The position numbers were made by a program, and so were the translations under genes. A stretch of 19,875 nt of DNA from Holosporales bacterium. GTDB lineage: Bacteria; Pseudomonadota; Alphaproteobacteria; BNTO01. This document shows, one piece after another, positions 7,651 through 14,295 of the stretch (position 1 is the first letter of the stretch; each line of letters begins with the position of its first letter). The stretch is taken from assembly GCA_031290075.1 (NCBI GenBank), contig JAITOG010000043.1, positions 1-19,875 on the forward strand, read 5' to 3'. The notes beneath the pieces were generated by a model, which had not been told where the DNA came from, did no database searches, and worked only from the letters and a program-made list of their open reading frames with translations.

Positions 7651-8481
7651 TTACCTAACTATATTTAATAACCTACTATAACGTAAATCAAATAGCCATT
7701 TATGTATTTCATACCACTGTGCTTTTGTTGAAAAGAATATCATTTGTGGTTTACCTATAAAAAGATCTTCACTGATAAAGCCAACTTTTTTTATTTCCCT
7801 ACTATCGCTGGAGTTGTCACGATTATCTCCCATCATAAAGTAGTGTCCTTCAGGAACAGTAAATTCTTCAGTATTATCTAAATGAGCTTTTCCAAATTCA
7901 AAGATTTTTAAAATAGGATGTTGTTTTCCATTTGGAAGTGTTTCAGTATATAACTTAGTTATAATTATGTTTTTTTCTTCTTCAATTGGATATTCTCCAA
8001 CATAATCAAGTTTTGTTTCTTGTCCATTAATATATAATTTTCCTTGTTTCATTTGGATTTTATCACCAGGAACTCCTATAACCCTTTTTACATAATTAAC
8101 TCCTTCTAATGGTATTGAAAGAGATTGACGAATTTTTCGCCAACTTTTTTGAAAAAAACCATTAAACATACCATGATTATAAAAGTTAGCATCTTCCCCT
8201 TCATAAAATTTATGGAAAAAAACTGCTACATCTCCGCATTTTGGTTTGGCAAAAGAAATTCTTTTCTTTATAAATTTTGGTTGGAAAAAAATTGAATACC
8301 TAGAATAACCATACAAAAATTTATTAGCGAAAACAAAATCACCAACCAATAATGTTGGCATCATAGAGCCTGATGGAATTTTATATGGTTGATACAAAAA
8401 AATATGAATGGATAAAACAGCTAAAATTACTAAAACCCATCCAAGTAGCCCTTCTCCCTTTTTTTCTTTTTTTTCTGACAT
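7651..8481 (-). CDS. lepB: Signal peptidase I
   Basis: This inner-membrane Ser/Lys protease removes Sec and Tat signal peptides on the periplasmic side. One membrane segment (about residues 12-30) is followed by the box B motif IPSGSMMPTL with catalytic Ser39, box D YVKRVIGVPGDKI with the catalytic Lys132, and box E GDNRDNSSDSR. The length of 276 residues is usual. The N-terminus is Lys-rich (MSEKKEKK), so the start is well placed for an N-in membrane helix. It is divergent from uppS across a 188-bp gap and convergent with tatD. Its substrates here include the secreted 431-residue protein if that is not a lipoprotein. Confidence 0.96.
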   Translation of the reverse strand: MSEKKEKKGEGLLGWVLVILAVLSIHIFLYQPYKIPSGSMMPTLLVGDFVFANKFLYGYSRYSIFFQPKFIKKRISFAKPKCGDVAVFFHKFYEGEDANFYNHGMFNGFFQKSWRKIRQSLSIPLEGVNYVKRVIGVPGDKIQMKQGKLYINGQETKLDYVGEYPIEEEKNIIITKLYTETLPNGKQHPILKIFEFGKAHLDNTEEFTVPEGHYFMMGDNRDNSSDSREIKKVGFISEDLFIGKPQMIFFSTKAQWYEIHKWLFDLRYSRLLNIVR

Positions 8482-8602
8482 ACTCTAATTTTTTTTCAAA
8501 AACACCCTAAATAAAGTTTATACTATATTTAATAAATTTATTAATTTTTTTTTGACATTCTTAACCAGTCAATTATTAAATTTTTAGAAAGTCACGCTTC
8601 CC

Positions 8603-8632
8603 TTGACAAAATATTCAATATATTGTTTTACT
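8603..8632 (+). promoter_or_regulatory. Candidate uppS promoter within a dyad
   Basis: A perfect -35 box, TTGACA, lies at 8603-8608. With an 18-bp spacer the best -10 is TTTACT at 8627-8632, a 4/6 match. A second TTGACA is at 8552-8557 with a weak TATTAA 16 bp away. The first promoter is enclosed by CGCTTC (8595-8600) and GAAGCG (8634-8639), an inverted repeat that could be an operator or part of a degraded palindrome. Confidence 0.4.
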
Positions 8633-8669
8633 TGAAGCGATATTCCTGCTTTAAAATTACAAACTGAAA

Positions 8670-9386
8670 TTGTTTATAGATAACTCGTTAAAACACATAG
8701 CAATTATTCCAGATGGTAATAATAGGTGGGCTAAGAAGAATGGAGTTTCTCCTATTGACGCGTATTCATATGGAACAGAAATTATTGAAAAGATTGTTAT
8801 TCGTGCAAATGAATTAAATATCCAATATGTAACGGCATATTTAATGTCTTTAGAGAATTTTGAAAGAAGAAGTAATCAATGGAAAAAAGCTTTTTTTGCG
8901 TTTATAGAAAAGACCATAGCTTGTTATATTACTAATGAAAAACTAAAAAATGTAAAAATTAAAACAATTGGTAATTTAGATGTACTTCCAGAAAATTTAA
9001 AAAATCAAATAAATGAAATGGAAGTGATTACTTCTAAGAATAAAAATATTATATTAAATATTGCTATTGCATATTCTGGGCAGGATGAGATTGTAAGAGC
9101 AGTAAATAAATTTTTTATTGATGATAATGATAGTAAGGGCCATACGCAAATTACTGCAAAAATTTTAGAAAAATATTTAGATACTGCAGGAATTCCTTCT
9201 CCAGATTTATTAATTAGAACAAGTGGCGAAATGAGGCTTAGTGGATTTTTGTTATGGCAAAATGCCTACACTGAATTTTTCTTTGTTAATGAACTTTGGC
9301 CAGATTTTTCATTAGAAATTTTTGATAAAATAATTGAGGATTTTTATAAAAGAACCCGTAATTTTGGAAAAGAAAGAAAACTATAA
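8670..9386 (+). CDS. uppS: Isoprenyl transferase, undecaprenyl diphosphate synthase type
   Basis: The cis-prenyltransferase adds isopentenyl units to farnesyl diphosphate, making the C55 lipid carrier for peptidoglycan and other surface glycans. Visible motifs are HIAIIPDGNNRW with catalytic Asp15, SLENFERR in the substrate-binding region, and RTSGEMRLSGFLLWQNAYTE with FVNELWPDF at the C-terminal end. At 238 residues the length is normal. 'PDGN' replaces the more common bacterial 'MDGN'. The start is TTG at 8670: no in-frame ATG precedes the conserved HIAIIPDGN block, and there is no Shine-Dalgarno. The cdsA gene follows after 11 bp, the usual uppS-cdsA pairing, so both are probably cotranscribed from the promoter upstream. 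Confidence 0.93.
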   Translation: MFIDNSLKHIAIIPDGNNRWAKKNGVSPIDAYSYGTEIIEKIVIRANELNIQYVTAYLMSLENFERRSNQWKKAFFAFIEKTIACYITNEKLKNVKIKTIGNLDVLPENLKNQINEMEVITSKNKNIILNIAIAYSGQDEIVRAVNKFFIDDNDSKGHTQITAKILEKYLDTAGIPSPDLLIRTSGEMRLSGFLLWQNAYTEFFFVNELWPDFSLEIFDKIIEDFYKRTRNFGKERKL

Positions 9387-9397
9387 GTAATAAACCA

Positions 9398-10189
9398 ATG
9401 AATAAGTTAATTAACAATAATATAAAATTACGAACAATAAGCGCTTTATGTATAGTTACCATAGTTGTTTTAGCAATTATTATAGGTCTGCCATATTTTC
9501 ATTATTTGATTTCTATTATTTCAGGTTTTATTTTTTTTGAATGGGTTTTGATTTCATTTCAAAAATATTCACATTTAGTAACATTTATTTTTATTGTGTT
9601 ACAATATTTTTCATTTTATAGCGCTACAATAACATTTTATATCTTGATAATAGTATGTTTGGGAATTGTATTTATTTGGAGATTTTTTTCCAAAAATCCG
9701 AAAAAGGATAAAAAATTTATAGGATACTTAGGGGAAATTTACATTTTTTTTGCAATTAATTGTTTAGGAAAATTGTTTTGTGAAACAAATTTTGTTTTTA
9801 TTTTGTGGCTTTTTTGCACAATTTGGTTAACTGATACAATGGCGTTTTTTTGCGGGAAAATTTTTGGACAAATAAAATTAGCTCCCAAAATAAGTCCTGG
9901 AAAAACTTTGGAAGGTTTAGTGCTTGGAACTTTTTTTTCAGTTTTGATTATATCTTTTGCATATTATTTTATTACGCAATCTGGTAAATACTATAACATC
10001 GTTGTTTTAACGGTGGTTGTTTCTATAAGTGCTCATATTGGTGATTTAATAGAATCTGCGGTCAAAAGATATTTTAATGTAAAAGATTCTGGGAGTTTGA
10101 TTCCTGGACATGGTGGCTTTGCAGACAGATTTGATAGTTTGCTGTTTGTAAGTATTGTTATGATGATAATTGTAAGAACTTGTCTTTAA
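9398..10189 (+). CDS. cdsA: Phosphatidate cytidylyltransferase (CDP-diglyceride synthase)
   Basis: This integral inner-membrane enzyme makes CDP-diacylglycerol from CTP and phosphatidic acid, the precursor of phosphatidylethanolamine, phosphatidylglycerol and cardiolipin. About eight hydrophobic segments are evident. The family signature is clear near residues 208-250: S-x-x-x-H-x-G-D-L-x-E-S-x-x-K-R, then VKDSG, PGHGG and DRFDS. The length of 263 residues is usual. It follows uppS with an 11-bp gap and lacks an obvious ribosome binding site, which suggests translational coupling or a leaderless style common to the housekeeping genes in this window. Confidence 0.95.
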   Translation: MNKLINNNIKLRTISALCIVTIVVLAIIIGLPYFHYLISIISGFIFFEWVLISFQKYSHLVTFIFIVLQYFSFYSATITFYILIIVCLGIVFIWRFFSKNPKKDKKFIGYLGEIYIFFAINCLGKLFCETNFVFILWLFCTIWLTDTMAFFCGKIFGQIKLAPKISPGKTLEGLVLGTFFSVLIISFAYYFITQSGKYYNIVVLTVVVSISAHIGDLIESAVKRYFNVKDSGSLIPGHGGFADRFDSLLFVSIVMMIIVRTCL

Positions 10190-10207
10190 AGATATGGATT
10201 AGTAAAA

Positions 10208-10270
10208 AGCTCGCCCAACAGCGTGCTGCCCAAAATTCATTAGACTTCCTTCGAAACCAATTTTTTAGCA
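10208..10270. repeat. Partial copy of the coding palindromic element, between cdsA and pfkA
   Basis: Bases 10241-10263 are identical over 23 bp (starting TAGACTTCC, ending CCAATTT) to 15753-15775, the left arm of the element inside the 493-residue phage-type gene. After a short variation, TAGCA is also shared. Homology then stops at the pfkA stop codon. The preceding bases include the small dyad CAGC-GT-GCTG and do not match the second copy, so only one arm remains, in the gap between two convergent genes. Confidence 0.65.
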
Positions 10271-10271
10271 T

Positions 10272-11408
10272 TTAAAGTTCTCCAACGTAAATCCCTAAAG
10301 ATCTTGCAATATGTACCATTTCTCCCTGAGGATCTACGGCTTGTATTCTGCTTGTAGCATCGGCAATAGAAATATCTCCTGATCTTCCATTCAAAACGCA
10401 TAAAACGCGGCAAAATTGATTTTTAGCAATTAAATCAACAGCATGTACTCCGAACCTAGCTGCTAACAGGCGATCTTTTATATGAGGAGTTCCCCCCCTT
10501 TGAATGTGTCCTAAAGAAACAGAACGAATTTCAGCAGAAACTTTTTCTTTTAATATAAGTGCTAGTTCTGCGCCGATTCCGTTATATCTTTCCTGTTCTT
10601 TAGCGCCAATAGTTTTTTTCATAGCTTTCCCTTCTGGAGTTCTTATAGATTCTGAAACAACAACAATTGCATACTGTTTTTCTTTTCGAAAAATTTTATT
10701 AATATGCTCCGCTAATTTATTAATATCATATGGAATCTCTGGGATTAAAATTGCATCTGCACTGGCAGCAATTCCTCCTTTTAGTGCAATATGCCCAACA
10801 TCCTTTCCCATAACCTCTACAACAATAACGCGATCATGGCTTTCCGCTGTTGATTGTAAATTATCGATAGCGTTAATAACTACATCAAGTGCAGTTTCAT
10901 GCCCTATAGCTAAATCAGTGTAGGCAACATCATTATCAATGGTTTTAGGGATAGCAAGAAAATTAAGAGGAGAATCTGGAGATTTTTGCTTTTGATAATT
11001 GTGGATTTCTGCTAATTTACGCAAACTACCGTCTCCGCCAATTACAATAATTGCATCCAATCCAAGGGCTTTATATCCTTGACAAAAGGCATCATTTAAA
11101 TCTGGAAAAGTTTTTCCAAAGTCTGCAAATTTTGGAGGGCCAATGTTTTTATTACTGCCAAGAAAAATTCCTCCTGAGGTTACCCAGCGGTAATCACATT
11201 TTTCGATTGTTAAATCCACAGTTTGCATTGGGCGCGTCCAAATTCCCCAATACCCTTTTTGAATTCCTATTACGCGCCAATTATATGTTTTTATGGCGTG
11301 ACGAACGATTGAGCGAACTGTTAAATTCAGGCCAGAACAATCTCCTCCACTTACTAAAACGCCTATAGTTTTGTTATTTATACTTTTATGAGTATTATTT
11401 TTCATCAT
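10272..11408 (-). CDS. pfkA: 6-phosphofructokinase, ATP-type by motif, with Lys at position 124
   Basis: The enzyme phosphorylates fructose 6-phosphate to fructose 1,6-bisphosphate in glycolysis. Motifs in order are VSGGDCSGLN (phosphate binding, residues 19-28), GGIFLGSNK, GGDGS (124-128), PKTIDND (154-160, catalytic Asp158), VEVMGKDVGHIA and GHIQRGG. The residue corresponding to E. coli 104 is Gly127, which favours ATP over pyrophosphate. The one corresponding to 124 is Lys155, as in pyrophosphate enzymes and in the actinobacterial-type ATP enzymes. So an ATP enzyme of the G104/K124 subgroup is the best reading, with phosphoryl-donor choice not fully settled. At 378 residues it is longer than the 320-residue E. 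coli form but normal for this subgroup. Two adjacent ATG codons (11408, 11405) could start it; no Shine-Dalgarno is visible. Confidence 0.9.
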   Translation of the reverse strand: MMKNNTHKSINNKTIGVLVSGGDCSGLNLTVRSIVRHAIKTYNWRVIGIQKGYWGIWTRPMQTVDLTIEKCDYRWVTSGGIFLGSNKNIGPPKFADFGKTFPDLNDAFCQGYKALGLDAIIVIGGDGSLRKLAEIHNYQKQKSPDSPLNFLAIPKTIDNDVAYTDLAIGHETALDVVINAIDNLQSTAESHDRVIVVEVMGKDVGHIALKGGIAASADAILIPEIPYDINKLAEHINKIFRKEKQYAIVVVSESIRTPEGKAMKKTIGAKEQERYNGIGAELALILKEKVSAEIRSVSLGHIQRGGTPHIKDRLLAARFGVHAVDLIAKNQFCRVLCVLNGRSGDISIADATSRIQAVDPQGEMVHIARSLGIYVGEL

Positions 11409-11489
11409 TTTTGTCTTTAAAATAAGAAGCTATCTTCATTTATATATTTTGTACATTGTATGCACAGATCCTTTATTAATCAAGGCTTT

Positions 11490-11909
11490 TCAAACAACAA
11501 AAATTGGTTGATTTAAATCTAAACGTATGGTGTTTGCAATTAATAAAAGGCGAGTTTGAGAAATAGGTTGTCTATTAAAAAAGTATTGTTTAACAAAACA
11601 GTCTTTTCCTACAGGAATCTGTTTTTCGCTAACGCTATAGCCGGCTTTTTGTAAAAATTTTGTAACATCGTTAAATAAGACAACAACTGGCTGTTCTTTT
11701 TTTTCATTAATTGTTTTTAAATTAATATCCATCACTTTTTCATATCTTCTTTTATACATTTCTCTTATACCAAAACGAGATGCAGCTTTATTTAGTGAAG
11801 TAGATGATCTTCCCAAAATTTTAGCCATTTTTTTATATGGAATTTTGTATTTAACTCCTTGCTTTAGAATTTCAACATCATTTTTTGACCATGCAGTGTG
11901 CCGTATCAT
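11490..11909 (-). CDS. Small protein with an HTH/SANT-like N-terminus
   Basis: The 139-residue protein begins with a block W-S-x-x-D-V-x-I-L-K then K-K-M-A-K-I-L-G-R-S-x-x-S-L-N-K-A-A-S-R-F-G-I. This is the usual pattern of GcrA- or SANT-like helix-turn-helix domains, with a conserved Trp, a 'LGRS' turn and a basic recognition helix, so DNA binding is likely. A basic linker (YKRRYEK) follows, then a C-terminal half of about 75 residues that I do not recognise. A good ribosome binding site, GAGGTGG, lies about 9 bases upstream of the ATG. It is divergent from the phage-type operon, with 453 bp between them, so it is a candidate regulator of itself or of that operon. This is inference from position only. 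Confidence 0.65.
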   Translation of the reverse strand: MIRHTAWSKNDVEILKQGVKYKIPYKKMAKILGRSSTSLNKAASRFGIREMYKRRYEKVMDINLKTINEKKEQPVVVLFNDVTKFLQKAGYSVSEKQIPVGKDCFVKQYFFNRQPISQTRLLLIANTIRLDLNQPIFVV

Positions 11910-11954
11910 TTAATTCACCACCTCAAAAAGATAACTAAATTAATTGTCAGAAAT

Positions 11955-11967
11955 TTTGTTTAACAAA
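11955..11967. promoter_or_regulatory. Perfect 13-bp palindrome, candidate operator
   Basis: TTTGTT-T-AACAAA is a perfect odd palindrome about 45 bp upstream of the HTH-like gene. On the minus strand a TTGACT (-35-like) hexamer overlaps it by one base (11967-11972). A binding site for the HTH-like protein or another dimeric regulator is plausible but unproven; short AT-rich palindromes also occur by chance. Confidence 0.25.
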
Positions 11968-12236
11968 GTCAAATATTTTTTTAATTTTTATTCTATCTTT
12001 TAAATTATATATAATGCCTCTCTCCTTCTTCCTCGTTAAAAAATATTTTTCAAAAGTCAAGAAAAAAGATAGTAGTTTGCTAGTATTTATCTAAAATTTT
12101 ATATATTATGAAAAATTCAAAAACATTTTGCTCTTCTGAAAGCCCTAATTTTGCTGCATTTAAATATTGTATTTTATTTAATTTTTAATAAAATCTTGTA
12201 TAACTTTTTTTTATTTCATATGGGCTATTTTAATAA

Positions 12237-12266
12237 TTGAAGATATGTAAAAAATGGATGTAATAT
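12237..12266 (+). promoter_or_regulatory. Candidate promoter of the phage-type operon
   Basis: TTGAAG (12237-12242) and TAATAT (12261-12266) are spaced 18 bp apart; each is a partial consensus match. A start about 7 bases downstream would fall at 12273, the first paired base of the structured leader. The rest of the 453-bp gap (11910-12236) shows no gene: only a pyrimidine tract near 12017-12032 and a 26-codon frame at 12108 without a ribosome binding site. Confidence 0.35.
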
Positions 12267-12270
12267 TTAT

Positions 12271-12328
12271 TTAGCACGGGAAAGACCGGTTTCAACCAAA
12301 CCAGCAAAGGGGGACTTTACCGTGTTAG
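12271..12328 (+). ncRNA. Structured leader RNA of the phage-type operon (unassigned)
   Basis: An outer stem pairs AGCACGGGAAAG (12273-12284) with CTTTACCGTGTT (12315-12326), 12 positions with one G-A mismatch and one G-U, extendable by two pairs to 12271/12328. Within it GGTTT (12288-12292) and AAACC (12298-12302) form a hairpin with loop CAACC, and an unpaired GCAAAGGGGG segment follows. The block is far richer in G+C than the surrounding DNA. A T-rich run (TTTTAGTTTTTTATTTTTT) follows, so it may be an attenuator or terminator. It ends 34 bases before the first gene of the operon. It matches no RNA family I know. Confidence 0.5.
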
Positions 12329-12362
12329 GGTTTTAGTTTTTTATTTTTTATAAGGGGGAAAA

Positions 12363-12905
12363 ATGTTTAACATATTAGAAAAATCAGATACTTTGGCTAT
12401 TAATTTGAAAAAAGTTAAAAATTATCTGCGTATTGATCATAATGAAGATGACGATAATTTGAAACATCTCATTAAAGCTGCAACTTCATCGATAGAGAAA
12501 AATTTAGAAAGAAGTTTTTTGTTAAAAACTTTTGAAAAAATAGTTTTCACTCGCGCTGGCAAAGATGGCATTACGCGTATCAAGCTTTCTTTTCCGCCGC
12601 TTTTAAGAATTTTATCTGTTGAAAAAAAGACAGGAAACGGCGAATTTAAAGAGATTTACAATTATTTAATTTCTACTGAAAGCGCAATACCACATATTTT
12701 ATTACGAGAAGCAAATTGCACTATTCGCGTAAGATACATAGCTGGATACGGGGATTTGCCTTCTCATATTCCGCATGACATACGCCAAGCGATTTTACTG
12801 CTTGTTTCAGAAATGTATGAAAATCAAAGCGGAGAAAAAATTATTCGAGATGATTCAATTTTAAATGCTCTTTTATCGCCGTATCGTATAGTTTCATTAA
12901 TTTAA
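12363..12905 (+). CDS. Phage/GTA head-tail connector protein (gp6/g6-like)
   Basis: The 180-residue protein resembles the head-tail connectors of siphophages and gene-transfer agents (phage gp6-like, GTA g6), which form the ring below the portal. The visible pattern is an N-terminal V-x-x-Y-L-R-I-D followed by acidic residues and DDDNLKHLIKAATSSIE, then a beta-rich middle with PPL, a VRYIAGYGD turn, and PHDIRQAILLLVSEMYENQ near the C-terminus. These are the family's most regular features. The ATG follows AAGGGGGAAAA, and the structured leader lies just upstream, so this is the first gene of the operon. Portal, protease and capsid genes, which normally precede it, are not in the window. Confidence 0.75.
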   Translation: MFNILEKSDTLAINLKKVKNYLRIDHNEDDDNLKHLIKAATSSIEKNLERSFLLKTFEKIVFTRAGKDGITRIKLSFPPLLRILSVEKKTGNGEFKEIYNYLISTESAIPHILLREANCTIRVRYIAGYGDLPSHIPHDIRQAILLLVSEMYENQSGEKIIRDDSILNALLSPYRIVSLI

Positions 12906-12942
12906 AATAATTTTTAGGGGATTAAAAAAAATAGGGGGAATT

Positions 12943-13332
12943 ATGAATAAAAAAGTTTTTAAAAATCCTTTTCTAAAGGATCGTATTTCATTGATTTACA
13001 AAGAAAGCACAGCAACTTCTACTGGTACTGAAACAGTTACAAAGTTTTCCCATCAAGTTTGGGGGACTGTTTTGCCTTTACGAAAAATAAACGTTCGTTA
13101 CATATCATTTATTCAAGGGCTAGGGAAAAATATAGCTGATCAATTGTACAAAGTGATTATTAGAACTCAAAGTTGTTTAGAGAAAAAGCCTAATGAAGTT
13201 CAAGAATTTTTCAAAATAAACGCTGTAAAATGGAAGGAAAAGGAATTTGATTTAATGTTTCCATTTTCAATAATTGATGACGGTGGAATTTTTTCAGAAT
13301 CTTTATGTATAGAAAAGGTGAAAAAATGCTAG
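12943..13332 (+). CDS. Phage head-tail adaptor/joining protein (g7-like)
   Basis: The 129-residue protein has the size, position and composition of head-tail joining proteins (HK97 gp10/SPP1 gp16 class, GTA g7). It begins with L-K-D-R-I-S-L-I-Y, continues with a beta-rich part in which a conserved-type Trp (VWGTVLPL) is visible, and is followed by a segment resembling 'Y-x-V-x-I-R'. Motif support is modest, and the assignment leans on its place between a connector and a DUF3168-like gene. The start follows AGGGGGAATT. The last 7 bases overlap the next gene, indicating translational coupling. Confidence 0.55.
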   Translation: MNKKVFKNPFLKDRISLIYKESTATSTGTETVTKFSHQVWGTVLPLRKINVRYISFIQGLGKNIADQLYKVIIRTQSCLEKKPNEVQEFFKINAVKWKEKEFDLMFPFSIIDDGGIFSESLCIEKVKKC

Positions 13333-13775
13333 TTGATTTCGGTATTTTATCCGCTATTAGGCAGGTTATTTGCGATAATGGTATAGGTTTAGAACGAGGC
13401 CTAAAAAAAAGTAATATTTATATTATGATTCCTGAAATTCTTCCACAACCATGGCCGGCTGTTTTTTTGGAATTAGAAGAAACTTGGTGCCCAAGCCGCA
13501 AAATAAAAAAAGCTCCTCAAGCAAGAGTTGCTTTCAAAATTTCTGTTCTTTGTAATAACAATGATGGCTCTGCAGCAATAGAGATTTCAAATCAAATTTG
13601 TTCAGCTCTTGATGGTTTATCTTTGCTTTTAGATGAAGGAAACATAGGAATGCTAAAATTTAAATCAAGTATAGTTGATTTTAAAAAAGTTTTACAAATA
13701 CCAAGAAAAGTTGAGCAATTTTATGATTCTATTATTAGAACGGCTGAAGGCATTGTTAATAGAGATCGTAATTAA
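13326..13775 (+). CDS. DUF3168-like tail terminator/completion protein (g8-like)
   Basis: Starting at ATG 13326, which follows AAGGTG by 6 bases, the product is 149 residues. An upstream in-frame ATG at 13305 lies inside the previous gene and has no ribosome binding site. The pattern fits DUF3168/tail-terminator proteins: a short N-terminal helix, then beta strands around IPEILPQPWPAVFLELEE, a central strand (ARVAFKISVLC), a helix resembling 'A-x-x-I-x-x-x-I-x-x-A-L-D-G', and a C-terminal strand-helix. Such proteins cap the tail tube and join it to the head. The gene order connector, adaptor, terminator supports the call more than any single motif. Confidence 0.6.
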   Translation: MLVDFGILSAIRQVICDNGIGLERGLKKSNIYIMIPEILPQPWPAVFLELEETWCPSRKIKKAPQARVAFKISVLCNNNDGSAAIEISNQICSALDGLSLLLDEGNIGMLKFKSSIVDFKKVLQIPRKVEQFYDSIIRTAEGIVNRDRN

Positions 13776-13786
13776 AGGAGGGAATT

Positions 13787-14293
13787 ATGCAAACAGATTT
13801 AACATTAAGTATTGGCGGCTTACCGCCTATGTCAGCACGTGGTTGTGTTCAAGAGCTAAAACCTATTGCGCAGGGCGTTTTCAAGCGAACAATTAATGGG
13901 GAACTTATTTTTGTGGGAAATGCAGATCACAAATATACATCAACCATAAAATGTAGCGATGCTATTCCTTTGGCAACAGAGGGTTTACAAATTGGAACTC
14001 AAATTTGCGTTGGATGTATACAACTTCTTTGCCAGAAAATAGAAAGCGGAACTAAAACTGTAGTTTTAGAAAGAGACGTTGTTCCAGGATCGGTGCAAGT
14101 TTTTGATGAAAATAATCAAAATATTGATGATTTTTCTGTTGAAAACAGAACGATCTTTTTGAATAATCAGCAACAAAAAGAAAGATTTGTTTCTTACAAT
14201 CCGTTGCTAAACATGCGGGTAGTTTCATTTTCACTCTTAACTGATGAGTGGAATATGAAATCTTGGTGGACTTTAGAATTAGAGGAGGTGTAA
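13787..14293 (+). CDS. Conserved alphaproteobacterial prophage protein, role unknown
   Basis: The 168-residue protein starts with L-T-L-S-I-G-G-L-P-P-M-S-A-R-G-C-x-Q-E-L-x-P-I, has a middle with R-T-I-N-G-x-L and K-Y-x-S-x-I-K-C, a V-P-G-S turn, and ends LNMRVVSFSLLTDEW then TLELEEV. From memory this pattern occurs in prophage clusters of alphaproteobacteria as an uncharacterised structural or tail-associated protein; I cannot name its role. The start follows AAAGGAGGGAATT. Its last codons (GAG GAG GTG) form a ribosome-binding-like sequence identical through GGAGGTGTAAA to the one ahead of the holin, but here the next thing is the end of an antisense transporter gene. Confidence 0.6.
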   Translation: MQTDLTLSIGGLPPMSARGCVQELKPIAQGVFKRTINGELIFVGNADHKYTSTIKCSDAIPLATEGLQIGTQICVGCIQLLCQKIESGTKTVVLERDVVPGSVQVFDENNQNIDDFSVENRTIFLNNQQQKERFVSYNPLLNMRVVSFSLLTDEWNMKSWWTLELEEV

Positions 14294-14295
14294 AG

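Noticed and set aside
10504..10923. 139-codon + strand frame
   Set aside because: It is antisense to conserved pfkA motifs; the Ser/Ile/Ala-rich product is typical of a shadow frame.
12108..12188. 26-codon frame in the gap before the phage-type operon
   Set aside because: It is short, without a Shine-Dalgarno, and in AT-rich DNA with no supporting context.
12271..12328. tRNA or known riboswitch
   Set aside because: It is too short for a tRNA, lacks T-loop and CCA-end features, and matches no riboswitch consensus I can recall; kept as unassigned structure.
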